Part shown: positions 50,688-60,108 of the stretch, piece by piece | How the letters are laid out: each line of letters starts with the position of its first letter | Numbering within the stretch: position 1 is the stretch's first letter | NCBI RefSeq assembly: GCF_002291445.1 | Contig: NZ_CP014137.1 | Coordinates: forward strand, 1-64,000 | Source: Brenneria goodwinii | GTDB lineage: Bacteria > Pseudomonadota > Gammaproteobacteria > Enterobacterales > Enterobacteriaceae | Length of the DNA stretch: 64,000 nucleotides | Reading direction: 5' to 3' | Notes under the pieces: model-generated | The model's database searches: none | Seen by the model: only the letters and a program-made list of their open reading frames with translations | What the model was told of the DNA's origin: nothing | Made by a program: the position numbers and the translations under genes

Positions 50688-51749
50688 TCAGCGTCGGCTG
50701 CCCAGCCACTGCAATGTATCTCTGGCGAAGGCCATACGCTGATCTTCGATAGCCGTATTGTAGGTCACGGCCTGAGGAACCCCGTGGTTTTCGTGGGTAA
50801 TGCGCGTATTGAGGTTTTTATTGAAATAATGGCGTAACGTATTTTTTATCGATTCCGGCAACGAATTGAACACGCTCTGCGACGTCGTCAGCCGATAGAA
50901 ATCGGCTGGCAGTTGGTGTTTGAATTCCCGCGTCACAAACGTATCCCTATTACTTTTGTCATAATCGCCATCGTCAATTTTGGCATAGTTGCGCTGGTGA
51001 AATTGATTCATCGCCTCTTCACGCGACGCCATTGCTTTCACATCATGCAGAGAAAAAATTTTGCAGCCGGAAGGCGATTTTTGAACCGAGGTGAATAACA
51101 CCGTTAACGCGGCGTCATGGTCGGTGATATGTTCCGCAATGTCAGAGTCCGTAAACGCAGAGGCATAGGCGTCCACTACCACCAGCGAGATCTTATTATT
51201 TTTCTTCTCCGCTTCCACCGCCACGCTATGCGGCGGTTCATTAGGTTCATCATCATCCGCAATGTTCATCACCGCACGCCATTTGGTGTTGTTGTCCATC
51301 ATACGCAGCGCATTTTTCAGTTCGTCGCCATTCGTTGCAGAAATACTCAACAGGCCGATCTGTAGATGATGTTTATCGTTTTGCGCCATGATGAGATATT
51401 TTTGCAGGGCGCTTTCTTCCGTTCTGACATTCGGCTGAATGGAATCACTAGCGTGACTCTCCAGTTTATTCAGATAGTTGTTCAGCTGCTTTGTTACCTG
51501 CCGCGGGTTATAGCCTTCAGATGAACGGAGACCGAGGCCGAGGCGGCTAAACCGCGCGCTCAGGCCGGCGGACGTCTCTTTGCGGGCGGACGTGTAAGGA
51601 TAAACCGCGTTTGCCGGCTGCGAAGAGGAAGATTCTTGCGGCCCGCCCGACGATTCGGCGGCGGAAGTGGCGGAAGATGAGGTGGCGTTCAGCGAGCCGG
51701 ACTGCGATGGCTGAGAAGCGGTAAAAGAGGTGATAAAGGGAATTCGCAT
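50688..51749 (-). CDS. YopJ/HopZ-family type III effector acetyltransferase
   Basis: This 353-residue effector is likely an acetyltransferase that modifies host proteins after type III secretion. Residues 1-60 are Ser/Thr/Gln-rich and lack hydrophobic segments, as in type III secretion signals. The catalytic triad appears complete: His174 (EPPHSVAVEAEKK), Asp193 (SLVVVDAYA) and Cys229 (SPSGCKIFSLHDVKAM). The spacing and the GC-IFSL motif fit YopJ, HopZ and PopP2. A HrpL-type promoter lies 35 bp upstream. No type III secretion genes are in the window, so this is an isolated effector locus between yggR and a PTS operon, probably acquired by transfer. Confidence 0.88.
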   Translation of the reverse strand: MRIPFITSFTASQPSQSGSLNATSSSATSAAESSGGPQESSSSQPANAVYPYTSARKETSAGLSARFSRLGLGLRSSEGYNPRQVTKQLNNYLNKLESHASDSIQPNVRTEESALQKYLIMAQNDKHHLQIGLLSISATNGDELKNALRMMDNNTKWRAVMNIADDDEPNEPPHSVAVEAEKKNNKISLVVVDAYASAFTDSDIAEHITDHDAALTVLFTSVQKSPSGCKIFSLHDVKAMASREEAMNQFHQRNYAKIDDGDYDKSNRDTFVTREFKHQLPADFYRLTTSQSVFNSLPESIKNTLRHYFNKNLNTRITHENHGVPQAVTYNTAIEDQRMAFARDTLQWLGSRR

Positions 51750-51783
51750 GGTAATGGTTCAGCGTATTAAGACGGATACTTTC

Positions 51784-51812
51784 TGTGTGTGTTGGTCTTC
51801 GCGATCGGTTCC
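51784..51812 (-). promoter_or_regulatory. HrpL-dependent promoter (hrp box) for the YopJ-family gene
   Basis: On the minus strand GGAACC (51812-51807) is followed after 16 bases by ACACACA (51790-51784). The consensus is GGAACC-N15/16-CCACNNA, so the -10 part differs only at its first base. The start codon is 35 bp downstream. Confidence 0.75.
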
Positions 51813-51995
51813 CTCAACGTTTTAAACGCGCTGCGATGTTATTTTTCTTGCGTGTGAAAATGGTTTTGCATGCGGATAATAAAGATATATTTTTTAAAAT
51901 TGTGAGTAATGTCGTTATTTTTCAGGGGCAAATGATGGGCTTTAAATTACTCGTTATTTGACCTTGATGGCTGGATTGCCATTAGTGTTCTATAC

Positions 51996-52011
51996 GTGTG
52001 TAAATCCACAC
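51996..52011. promoter_or_regulatory. inverted repeat just before the PTS gene, candidate operator
   Basis: GTGTG-TAAATC-CACAC is a perfect inverted repeat with six-base spacing, ending 13 bp before the start codon. It resembles a CRP-type arrangement but is too close to the gene for activation, so repression of the mRNA or promoter is more likely. The binder is unknown. Confidence 0.4.
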
Positions 52012-52024
52012 CAGGGATCTTATT

Positions 52025-53590
52025 ATGAACGCCAATTTTAAAAACGAAATACAAACATTTGGACGCTCACTATTATTACCCATTGCGGTATTAGCCCCCG
52101 TCGGGATGCTAATGGGTATTTGCAGTGCGTTGGGGCAGGCTTATATGATCGATAAGCTGCCCTTTTTAGGTAATGTTTATTTTAAGGCTATTCTTTCTTC
52201 CGTTGGTTTAATCACTAGCGTCGTCTTTCAAAATATTCCGTTGCTGTTCGCGATGGGCGTTGCCTACGGCATGTCAAAAAAAGAAAAGGGTATTGCCGTT
52301 TTCTCATCCGTCATCTCCTATCTGACATTACTTATATCCATGCATGTCCATTTAAAACTGATGGGACAATTGGCCGGCGATGATATGGCCTTTGTCGGAC
52401 AGGGGATGGTGCTGGGCGTGCAGACGCTGAAAATCGAGGCGCTGGGCGGTATTATCGCCGGTTTACTGGCGGCAAAGGTAACCGACCGTTATTATCGCCT
52501 GCAATTACCGTTAGCCTTTGCGTTTTTCAGCGGTAAAAAATCCGTGGCGATTTTATCGATAGCCTTCACAATCCCTGTCGGATTGTTAATCCCTTTTATC
52601 TGGGATGTGTTTGCCGCGGGAATGAAAAGTATTTCGACCATTATGATGGCGCCGCATATCGGCGCGGGGATTTACATGACGCTTAACCGGCTGTTGATTC
52701 CTTTTGGTTTGCATCATGTGCTGAGTTCCACGGTTCGTTTTACCGAAGCCGGCGGCACCTATTTAATCGACGGTCAAACGTATGTCGGTATTTTGCCGGC
52801 GATGAACAAAATTCTGTTTGAATTGGGGCCGAATCATCCCGCCTGGAATGAGTTTATGCCGACGTTGTCGAGTTATCTGGCTTCGTCGCAAATGCTGACC
52901 ACCTTATTCCGCGTACCGGCCATTGGGCTGGCGATGTATCACATGGCGTATTTCAAGAATAAGAAATTTGCCAAAGGTATGATACTGACCGTGGTGCTCA
53001 CCGCATTCCTCGGCAATATCACCGAACCGCTTGAATTCTCGTTTCTGTTTATTGCGCCCAAACTGTTTATTGTCTATGCGGTGCTGTGTGGCTTACTCAC
53101 CATACCGCTGCAAATATTAGAGGTCTCCATTGGTTATATCCGCGGTACGATTTTCGATTTCGGCATTTTTGGTCTGATGTATGAAAATACGCACTGGGTA
53201 AACCTGATCTTACTCGGCGGTATTAACTTTATCGTCTTCTATTTCGTCTTCCGCTGGGCAATTGGCAAATTCGATATAAAAACGCCAGGCCGTGAAAGCG
53301 AGATGGCGGACAGCACCCTGTTAAATAACAAAGAGTATGACAAGGTAGCCCAATTGGTGATTGAGGGGCTAGGGGGCAAAGGGAATATCAAGCGGGTGGA
53401 AAACTGTGTTTCCCGTCTGCGCGTCGATCTTCATAATCAGAAATTGCTACAGATGGCGTTGCTTAAAGACGCCGGTTCCATGGGGACATTTATTCCGTCC
53501 AGCAACCATGTTCATGTTGTATTCGGGCCGCATGTGGAGTTTGTCCGTAACGCGGTAGATGATGTTTTAGCCGGAACCAGACAAGATTAA
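52025..53590 (+). CDS. PTS permease, EIICB of the glucose/maltose family
   Basis: This 521-residue PTS permease imports and phosphorylates a sugar or sugar conjugate. Residues 1-430 form the membrane EIIC domain, with about ten helices (RSLLLPIAVLAPVGMLMGIC) and the conserved GNITEPLEFSFLFIAPKLF. The C-terminal EIIB domain at about 440-520 has the phosphorylated Cys461 in RVENCVSRLRVDL. There is no EIIA domain, so it needs one in trans, probably Crr. The lyase gene follows 11 bp downstream. The layout resembles MalX-type permeases, but the gene partner is unusual and suggests a different substrate. Confidence 0.88.
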   Translation: MNANFKNEIQTFGRSLLLPIAVLAPVGMLMGICSALGQAYMIDKLPFLGNVYFKAILSSVGLITSVVFQNIPLLFAMGVAYGMSKKEKGIAVFSSVISYLTLLISMHVHLKLMGQLAGDDMAFVGQGMVLGVQTLKIEALGGIIAGLLAAKVTDRYYRLQLPLAFAFFSGKKSVAILSIAFTIPVGLLIPFIWDVFAAGMKSISTIMMAPHIGAGIYMTLNRLLIPFGLHHVLSSTVRFTEAGGTYLIDGQTYVGILPAMNKILFELGPNHPAWNEFMPTLSSYLASSQMLTTLFRVPAIGLAMYHMAYFKNKKFAKGMILTVVLTAFLGNITEPLEFSFLFIAPKLFIVYAVLCGLLTIPLQILEVSIGYIRGTIFDFGIFGLMYENTHWVNLILLGGINFIVFYFVFRWAIGKFDIKTPGRESEMADSTLLNNKEYDKVAQLVIEGLGGKGNIKRVENCVSRLRVDLHNQKLLQMALLKDAGSMGTFIPSSNHVHVVFGPHVEFVRNAVDDVLAGTRQD

Positions 53591-53601
53591 GAGGGACGGA
53601 C

Positions 53602-54951
53602 ATGCGTGCACTGTATGATTCAAAAAGCAAAACCATCGACCATAAAGGGATGAAAGATCTCTTTACCCACGAGGCAAGGGTGCAGTCATGGCTCGATATC
53701 GAGGCTGAACTGGCGCTGGCGCAGGCAAAAGTGGGCATGATCCCGCAATCGGCGGCGCGGAATATTGCGGCCAACTGTCAGCTGGAACGTATTGATCTGG
53801 CGGAAATCGAGCGTCTGATGCAGCGGATCGGCCACGGTTTTGTTCCGGTGATTAAAGTGCTGGTCAAGGCCTGCGACGCGGAAAGCGGCAAGTATGTGCA
53901 TTATGGCGTGACGACGCAGAATATTCAGCAAACGGCGCATTTGTATCTGGCTAAGCAGTTCCATCAGAAACTGATGCAGTTTGTCGACGATGTGTTGCTC
54001 AACCTTGCCCGGCTGGCAACAGAACATAAAAACACCCTGATGGCGGGCCGCACGCACGGCAAACATGCGTTGCCGATCACCTATGGCTATAAGGTTTCGG
54101 TATGGATTTATGAACTGTTGGGCGCGGTGGAGCGCATGCAGGAAGCGGAGAAACGGGTATTTACCGTGATGATGGGCGGCGCGGTCGGCGCGTTTCATGC
54201 CACCGGCGAGCCGGGGCGCCGCGTGCAGGATCTGGTGGCGGAAGCGCTGGGTATGCACTCGATGCCTGTTCCTTCCCGTAACGCCAGAGTGTATCGGGCG
54301 GAATACATTTCGAATCTGTGCCTGTTAGCGACCACGCTGCATAAAATTGCCGAAGAGGTCTATCAGACCTCCTGCGAAGAGTTTGGCGAGGTTTCCGAAG
54401 CCTTCGCCAAAGGAACGGTCGGCAGCAGCACGATGCCGCAGAAGGTCAACCCCAAACTGGCGAAGGGGATTATCGCCAACGCGCAGAAACTGTATGCCGT
54501 GCTGACTTCGTCGCTGTATGTGTGTCCGCGCCCGTTTGAAGCGGATAGCTCGGCCTACTTTATCTTTGATGCCAACCTACAGGAGAGCATGGAGCTGATG
54601 GCGGAAATTATCCTGCGCGCCGAAGAGTTGACTCGCACGTTGGTGATCGACAAGGCGCGGATGCGGCAGAACGTGATGCTGACTCACGGGTTGATCAACA
54701 GTGAAAAAATCATGATGAAGCTGGTAGACAAACTGGGCAAGGATCCGGCGCATGAGCTGGTTTATCACATGGCGATGCGCAGTACCCATGAAAATATTGA
54801 ATATCGCGAGGTGCTGGCCAATGACCCGGTTATCGCGGCGAATTTCAGCGCCCAGGAGATCGCCGAACTGCTGGATCCCGCGGCTTATACCGGCCTATGC
54901 GCGGTACTGGCGGAAGAAATGGCCGCACAGGTATTTAAGCGCGTATCGTGA
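53602..54951 (+). CDS. fumarase/aspartase-superfamily lyase, adenylosuccinate lyase-like
   Basis: This 449-residue enzyme belongs to the superfamily that releases fumarate by C-N or C-O cleavage. The signature loop is GSSTMPQKVNPKLAKGI (about 274-290). GRTHGKHALPITYGYKVSVW (about 150) carries the usual active-site His, and HYGVTTQNIQQT (about 95) is the third conserved region. The sequence resembles PurB/PcaB-type enzymes more than fumarase. It is not the housekeeping purB: it is coupled to a PTS permease and faces a PRD regulator. I infer that it cleaves an imported, phosphorylated succinyl-type adduct. The real substrate is unknown. Confidence 0.8.
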   Translation: MRALYDSKSKTIDHKGMKDLFTHEARVQSWLDIEAELALAQAKVGMIPQSAARNIAANCQLERIDLAEIERLMQRIGHGFVPVIKVLVKACDAESGKYVHYGVTTQNIQQTAHLYLAKQFHQKLMQFVDDVLLNLARLATEHKNTLMAGRTHGKHALPITYGYKVSVWIYELLGAVERMQEAEKRVFTVMMGGAVGAFHATGEPGRRVQDLVAEALGMHSMPVPSRNARVYRAEYISNLCLLATTLHKIAEEVYQTSCEEFGEVSEAFAKGTVGSSTMPQKVNPKLAKGIIANAQKLYAVLTSSLYVCPRPFEADSSAYFIFDANLQESMELMAEIILRAEELTRTLVIDKARMRQNVMLTHGLINSEKIMMKLVDKLGKDPAHELVYHMAMRSTHENIEYREVLANDPVIAANFSAQEIAELLDPAAYTGLCAVLAEEMAAQVFKRVS

Positions 54952-55000
54952 TTTACCGGATCTGTTAAAACTTACCCGTGGTGATAACAGGGGAAACGTG

Positions 55001-55032
55001 GTGCGAGGCGGACGCTTGACGACGCTTCGCAC
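55001..55032. terminator. hairpin between the convergent lyase and regulator genes
   Basis: A ten-pair stem with one G-U (GTGCGAGGCG / CGCTTCGCAC) and a 12-base loop lies in the 129-bp gap between the two stops. No T run was seen, so the terminator role is likely but not certain. Confidence 0.45.
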
Positions 55033-55080
55033 GGGCGTTTCGTGCATTAAACAGGGCGCTTAATACCGTTGAGCAGGCAA

Positions 55081-56628
55081 TCAGATAAAAAAGTCAGAGT
55101 AATGCTGTTCCAACCAGCGGCGGCGTTGATGCTGGTCAAACCCGGCGGTTTCTTGCAAAAAGGCCTCAAGCGGAATTTTCTTTTTAGCATGGGACAGCCC
55201 CTGCTTACTCAATAACGCAATATCATCCTGAGTAAGATAAAAATTCACTTTGCTATAATCCAGCCGGTAGTATTTCAGATAGTTGGATATTTTATTGGTG
55301 AAAGTAATTAATAAGTCGCAGGGTAACTGATTAAGACGCTGTAATTCATTGATGTTAACGCAGTCAATAATCTCAATATGAAAATGGGATTTAAGCACTT
55401 CTTTAAAATAACCCACTTTACTTTCAGACGAATTAGTCACGATGATGACACGCTTCTTCGGTTCGCTGTAGATGCGATTTTGCAGCTCATATTTTTTCAG
55501 AATTAAAACCAACGTCGCCAGATGAATGGGCGAAAATGTTGTCTGGTAGTGCTGTTCAATCGGTGCGGTAGCTTGACGAACGCCATGATATAACGCGGCA
55601 TAATGGGTCTGTACATCGTGCAGTTTTTTATCATCGAAATAGAGATTGAATTTATTCTGGACGATGGCCGAATAAATGAACTGATACAGCTCGGCAAAAA
55701 AGGGATGGCTGTTATGAATTTTTGTTCGCAGTAACGGAAAAAGGGCGGAACATAATTGCCGTACATGGCGGATCAGCGAGGGATCGTAGACATTGAACGG
55801 CCGCCGGGCAAAGGTCAGGGATGAAATCAGCAAATTCAGAAACTGGTTTTCATCGTGTTGCTCCAGTAGTGAAAAATCCAGTGACTGGATAAATTCAAGC
55901 CGTTGACCGTGCGCGATCGCATGTCCTCGCCGGATACGGTGCAGGGCGATGCTCATATAAACCAGAAAATATTTCTTGCTGTTATAGCCTAGCTGCACCA
56001 CGGGTGCCAGCCGCTGCTGGTAAAGCGCCGCCGCCGTCTCTATTTCCGGGGCGCACTGTGTTAAAAACTGCAAGGCGATCGATTTGTTGATCGGCTCATT
56101 GGCTTGGTGGGGCACCAGCCGATGGTCTTCTCCGAGCTCTACGGTTTTCAGAATAATCATGCAGATAGCGATCCGCAGCAGGGTTTCATCGCCTTCCAGC
56201 CTGGAACCTTGTTTGGGAATACTGGTTATAGTGAGGCGGTTGGTCTGCAAAAAGCCTTGCAGCGTCTGATTATCATTTTTCAGCGTAGTGGGGCTGACGT
56301 GGAATTTCCGGTAATACTCGCTCTTGTTCACCACATCCTGTAGGCAAAGCGCCACGCTCAAATCTCTGATGCGTTCATCCGGCGTAGTGAGATAATGGTT
56401 GAACTGAATATGTTCGAGAAAATCAATATATTCCCGATAACTCATGGCGGTGGTAATAAACTGATTATCAATATGCAGATGATAATCAGGCCGGAGCTGT
56501 TCGTTGATCTCTTTCATGGTCCGTTTCAGCGTGGATAACGTCTTGGCAAATTTCGTTATGGCCTCTTCAATCGCCAGCGGACTGTGTTCCTGCACATATT
56601 TCAGAAAAGTGAGATCAAAACTATTCAT
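55081..56628 (-). CDS. PRD-containing (BglG/LicR-type) transcriptional regulator
   Basis: This 515-residue regulator has an N-terminal winged-helix region (IEEAITKFAKTLSTLKRTM), then a second helix-turn-helix at about 90-150 (KSEYYRKFHVSPTTLKNDNQ). Central PRD-like domains follow at about 170-390, with His residues in VYMSIALHRIRRGHAIAH. The C-terminal EIIB-like fold has KKRVIIVTNSSESKVGYFKE; the usual Cys of the EIIB loop reads Asn/Ser. A PTS-controlled activator or repressor of the convergent permease-lyase operon is the best reading. Domain limits are approximate. Confidence 0.75.
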   Translation of the reverse strand: MNSFDLTFLKYVQEHSPLAIEEAITKFAKTLSTLKRTMKEINEQLRPDYHLHIDNQFITTAMSYREYIDFLEHIQFNHYLTTPDERIRDLSVALCLQDVVNKSEYYRKFHVSPTTLKNDNQTLQGFLQTNRLTITSIPKQGSRLEGDETLLRIAICMIILKTVELGEDHRLVPHQANEPINKSIALQFLTQCAPEIETAAALYQQRLAPVVQLGYNSKKYFLVYMSIALHRIRRGHAIAHGQRLEFIQSLDFSLLEQHDENQFLNLLISSLTFARRPFNVYDPSLIRHVRQLCSALFPLLRTKIHNSHPFFAELYQFIYSAIVQNKFNLYFDDKKLHDVQTHYAALYHGVRQATAPIEQHYQTTFSPIHLATLVLILKKYELQNRIYSEPKKRVIIVTNSSESKVGYFKEVLKSHFHIEIIDCVNINELQRLNQLPCDLLITFTNKISNYLKYYRLDYSKVNFYLTQDDIALLSKQGLSHAKKKIPLEAFLQETAGFDQHQRRRWLEQHYSDFFI

Positions 56629-57116
56629 TCATGTACTCATGAGGATGATTGATTCGCAACGATCGATACGGGCGGTATCAACAGCGATTTTACTAATAAT
56701 AGTTTCCCATAATCCAAAGTGAAAAAAATGATACAGATCGAATAATTAAACATGCGCTGAGCTAAAACCGGTTCGTCAAATCGGGTTCGGGATAATACGA
56801 AACACTACAGCAATCACATATAGCGATACAGCCGCTCTGTATGCAATTTTCTATATTAGTAAGGTGTTATTGAATAGGCCGGTTGGAATCGCCGAACCAG
56901 CATATGGCGAACACTAATCGCATCAAATCATTGCAGTAATTAATAAAGACAAAATATCGCTGTGATGTTATTACCGGAACAGCGACATCGATTATTTTTT
57001 TGAGGGGTTATCTTCCGGGCGATCGATCTTGCAAAGGCAACCTGGTGTGACAAGGGGATCTGAACGACGGCACCGGGACTTCCCCGGATGCCGTCAACGT
57101 AATAAGCCGATGGGCG
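56629..57116. other. intergenic region between the PRD regulator and the chemoreceptor
   Basis: I see no gene in these 488 bases. The right end holds a hairpin, GACGGCA-CCGGG / CCCGG-TGCCGTC (57066-57095), just beyond the chemoreceptor stop and suited to act as its terminator. The left end must hold the regulator's promoter. Confidence 0.45.
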
Positions 57117-58673
57117 CTACACCTGAAACAACGACATTGAACGAATAAGCTGCTGTGATTGCTCTTCCAGTGATTGGGTGGTGACGGAGAACGATCTCAC
57201 TAACTGGGTATTTTGCTGTGCCGCTTTATCGATTTGCGTGAAAGCGAGATTGACCTGTTCAATACCCCGGTACTGTTCTTGCGTGGCGTTGGAGATATTT
57301 TTCATCAGTTGGGTGATGCGCATGATCGCGCCGTCCATTTCGTCCATGGTTTCGCCGGCGTGTGAAGCCAGCTCCAGTCCTTCGGAAATGCGCGTTTGCG
57401 AATCGGTGATCAGGGCGCGGATCTCTTTGGCGGCCTGCCCGCTGTGCTGCGCCAGATTGCGAACCTCTCCGGCGACGACGGCGAATCCCCGGCCTTGTTC
57501 GCCCGCGCGGGCGGACTCTACCGAAGCGTTCAGCGCCAGAATATTGGTCTGGAAGGCGATGCCGTCAATCACGCCGAGAATATCATTAATCCGTTTGGCG
57601 CTGGCGTCGATCTCCTGCATTTTCTCAATGACATAACAGACCGATTCGCTGCTTAGACCGCTGGTATCGGCCACGTTGTTAGCCAACTGATGCGCCTGTT
57701 CCGCATGTTCGGCATTATTTTTTACCGTTGCGCTGAGTTGTTCCATGCTGGCCGCGGTTTGTTCCAGTGAGGCGGCGGACTCTTCGGTGCGCTGTGAAAG
57801 ACGGTTATTCTCTTCAAAAAGTTCGCGGCTGCCGCGATCGATCTGGGTACCGGCGTCGCGCACCTGTCTGACGGCATCCAGCAACGCGCCCTGCATGCGG
57901 CCAATCGCATCGTTCAAGCGTCCCAGTTCGTTATTTCCCCCCAGCATCACACGGCAGGTCAGGTCGCCCGTGGCAACGCGCTCCAGTTGGTCAATCGCAT
58001 GATCCAACGGTTTTAACAGCATGTGGCGCAACGCTATCCAGGCAAGGCCGGCCAGCGCGACCGACAGCAGGCAGGAAATAATGATGAGTAGCCGCATTAC
58101 TCGTTCATTGTGTGCGGATAACGCCAGTCGTTGTTCAGAGAGTTGCTGTGCGTAGAGGCGAAAATCCTGGATGGATTTATCAAAGGCATCGCTTAGCGGA
58201 CCGAGCTGTTTTTCCAGAACGTCGTAATACTCGTCGGTATATTGTTTTTGCAGTGAACTGAGCATCGGCATCATGCCCTGTTCAAGGTAGACCTGATAGG
58301 TTTTCTCTACTTCCTGCGCCAGCGAGTGTCTTTGCGTATCAGGTTCGATGGACGCCATCACCAGGGCAATCTCTTTCTGGGACTGCAGCAGATTGTTCTC
58401 TACCGTTGCGGTTTCTTTCGTTCCATCGTCAAGCAGCCCGATCTCAATTTTTCTAACGGCCAGCGCAGCCGACGCCCTGGCCCTCAGCGTCAGGTTATAG
58501 CCGTTCATCAGGCTACTCAGCTCCGTCCCCTGAATTTTATTCAGCGACAGCAGCGCCTCTTTGTCATTTTTAATTGCCAGGATACCCATACCGCTAACAA
58601 TAAGCAGTAACAGGGTGGTTAAAAGTAATAATGTCAGTAATCCGGCACGAATGGAGATGTTTTTCAGTCCCAT
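57117..58673 (-). CDS. methyl-accepting chemotaxis protein
   Basis: This 518-residue chemoreceptor senses a small molecule at the periplasmic side and controls the CheA kinase. The first membrane helix is at about 10-30 (AGLLTLLLLTTLLLLIVSGM) and the second at about 190-210 (LLIIISCLLSVALAGLAWIA). The sensor region between them is of four-helix type. HAMP follows (LDHAIDQLERVATGDLTCRV), then the signalling hairpin with GIAFQTNILALNASVESARA and GEQGRGFAVVAGEVRNLAQH. Start MGLKNISIRA at 58673 was chosen; the longer frame to 58781 adds an unlikely N-terminus. The ligand is unknown. There is no NWETF-type CheR tail. Confidence 0.9.
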   Translation of the reverse strand: MGLKNISIRAGLLTLLLLTTLLLLIVSGMGILAIKNDKEALLSLNKIQGTELSSLMNGYNLTLRARASAALAVRKIEIGLLDDGTKETATVENNLLQSQKEIALVMASIEPDTQRHSLAQEVEKTYQVYLEQGMMPMLSSLQKQYTDEYYDVLEKQLGPLSDAFDKSIQDFRLYAQQLSEQRLALSAHNERVMRLLIIISCLLSVALAGLAWIALRHMLLKPLDHAIDQLERVATGDLTCRVMLGGNNELGRLNDAIGRMQGALLDAVRQVRDAGTQIDRGSRELFEENNRLSQRTEESAASLEQTAASMEQLSATVKNNAEHAEQAHQLANNVADTSGLSSESVCYVIEKMQEIDASAKRINDILGVIDGIAFQTNILALNASVESARAGEQGRGFAVVAGEVRNLAQHSGQAAKEIRALITDSQTRISEGLELASHAGETMDEMDGAIMRITQLMKNISNATQEQYRGIEQVNLAFTQIDKAAQQNTQLVRSFSVTTQSLEEQSQQLIRSMSLFQV

Positions 58674-59111
58674 TGTTTCCTTTTCCTTGTGTGTGCGACA
58701 TGAAGAGACAAAAGCCGTAAACCTTGTAGCCTCGCTAAACCTCATGTTTCCTTCGAGGCCATTCATCAAACAGAACATCACAGAAAATGCGGAGTCGGTG
58801 CGGCGCGAACATAGTCGATGCCGGTAAAGCCATAATAAAATCAGTTAGACGGGGCAACGCAGACTACCCGGATAACCGGGTTTATCGTCTGTCCGTTCGT
58901 CTTCGCAAGACTGGCGCTGAGTTTTAACGTCATTTTTTATACTCCGCCTAACTAAAAATCGGCTTAAAAGTGATAACCATTAGGGCTGGATGATGGATAT
59001 TTTACAGTTTGACGGATTTGACTGGGAAATCAGCGGCGTGCTCGTCGCCGTGGTCGTCAGCGATAGAAAATTCGTTATATAAAAGTCATTACCGGTTCTG
59101 GCAATATCAAC
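58674..59111. other. intergenic region upstream of the chemoreceptor
   Basis: There is no convincing gene here. The region holds the chemoreceptor promoter on its left side. Short open frames present here are shadows or random. An ERIC element follows. Confidence 0.4.
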
Positions 59112-59236
59112 TATACCCTTCATCTTTCACGTTGCAGGTGCGTTGGCTTTGTGACTCGGCCCAATCGCTTACTTGCGTAAGCTGGCCGGGATGCTCTCGT
59201 CCGCCGCCTGCCGGTAACTCGAAATTTATTGGGTAT
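59112..59236 (-). repeat. ERIC element 2
   Basis: About 125 bp from TATACCC to GGGTAT, with the palindromic core ATCGCTTACTTGCGTAAGCT and outer arms CACGTTGCAGGTGCGTTGGC and AACTCGAAATTTATTG. It is similar in length and layout to the element at 62073. It ends 74 bp before the glutamine amidotransferase gene. Confidence 0.88.
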
Positions 59237-59309
59237 CGCAAACCACGAGGTGTCGGCCGAATCAATGGATTACGGCGGCCGGTTCGATTTTTCCTGGGGG
59301 GAATGGCTG

Positions 59310-60002
59310 ATGAAAACAGCGGTGGCTTTACGTCATGTTCATTTTGAAGATCTGGGCATCCTTGAAACGCTATTGCCCGATTATGGTTATACGTTTCGTT
59401 ATCTCGAACCGGCGGTCGATGATTTGTCATCGGTAAATCTGGCCGAGTGTGATTTGCTGGTGGTGCTGGGCGGGCCGATTGGGGCTTTTGACCATGAGAG
59501 CTATCCTTTTTTAAACGCGGAATTAGCGCTGATTCGCCAACGCCTGCAGAGTAAAGCGCCTATTCTGGGGATCTGTTTGGGCGCGCAGTTGATGGCGCGG
59601 GCGTTAGGTAAGCCCGTCGGGCCGATGGGGGTGAAAGAAATTGGCTTTAGCCCATTGACCTTAACCCCGGCCGGCGCGCACTCCGTGCTGTCATCGCTTG
59701 TCGGCGTGCCGGTTCTGCACTGGCACGGCGATCGTTTCGAGATACCGGCCGGCGCGCATTTGCTGGCGGAAACGCCGATTTGCCCCCACCAGGCGTTTGC
59801 GCTTGACGATTATGCGCTGGGGCTGCAATTCCATCTGGAGGTGACGCCCGAAAACCTTGCCCACTGGCTGGTCGGTCACGCCAGTGAACTGGGGCAGGCC
59901 AATATCGATCCGCGGGCATTGCGCGCCCAGGCCGCCGAGTACCGTGAGGCGCTCGCGCAAGCGGCGCGTCGGACATTCGGCGACTGGCTGTCGCGGCTGT
60001 AA
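59310..60002 (+). CDS. class I glutamine amidotransferase-like protein
   Basis: This 230-residue protein has the class I GATase fold. The nucleophile Cys is in ILGICLGAQLMARALG and the catalytic His in LGLQFHLEVTPE. LLVVLGGPIGAFDHE is the typical oxyanion-strand segment. ATG 59310 has GGGGGAA upstream. It is a stand-alone domain without a synthetase partner, similar to the GMP-synthase-like GATases involved in glutamine or gamma-glutamyl hydrolysis. The substrate is unknown. It is preceded by an ERIC and followed by the toxin-antitoxin genes. Confidence 0.85.
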   Translation: MKTAVALRHVHFEDLGILETLLPDYGYTFRYLEPAVDDLSSVNLAECDLLVVLGGPIGAFDHESYPFLNAELALIRQRLQSKAPILGICLGAQLMARALGKPVGPMGVKEIGFSPLTLTPAGAHSVLSSLVGVPVLHWHGDRFEIPAGAHLLAETPICPHQAFALDDYALGLQFHLEVTPENLAHWLVGHASELGQANIDPRALRAQAAEYREALAQAARRTFGDWLSRL

Positions 60003-60108
60003 AGGGACGGAATCCGGGATATGTCGTCTTGCCATACACGGTAAATGACGTTTGAAAAAAATACCGTAATCATTACCATGATTGCATCAGAGGAATAGAC
60101 TGAGGCTA

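Noticed and set aside
53602..54951. housekeeping purB
   Set aside because: The neighbours (PTS permease, PRD regulator) and sequence differences argue against the purine pathway gene.
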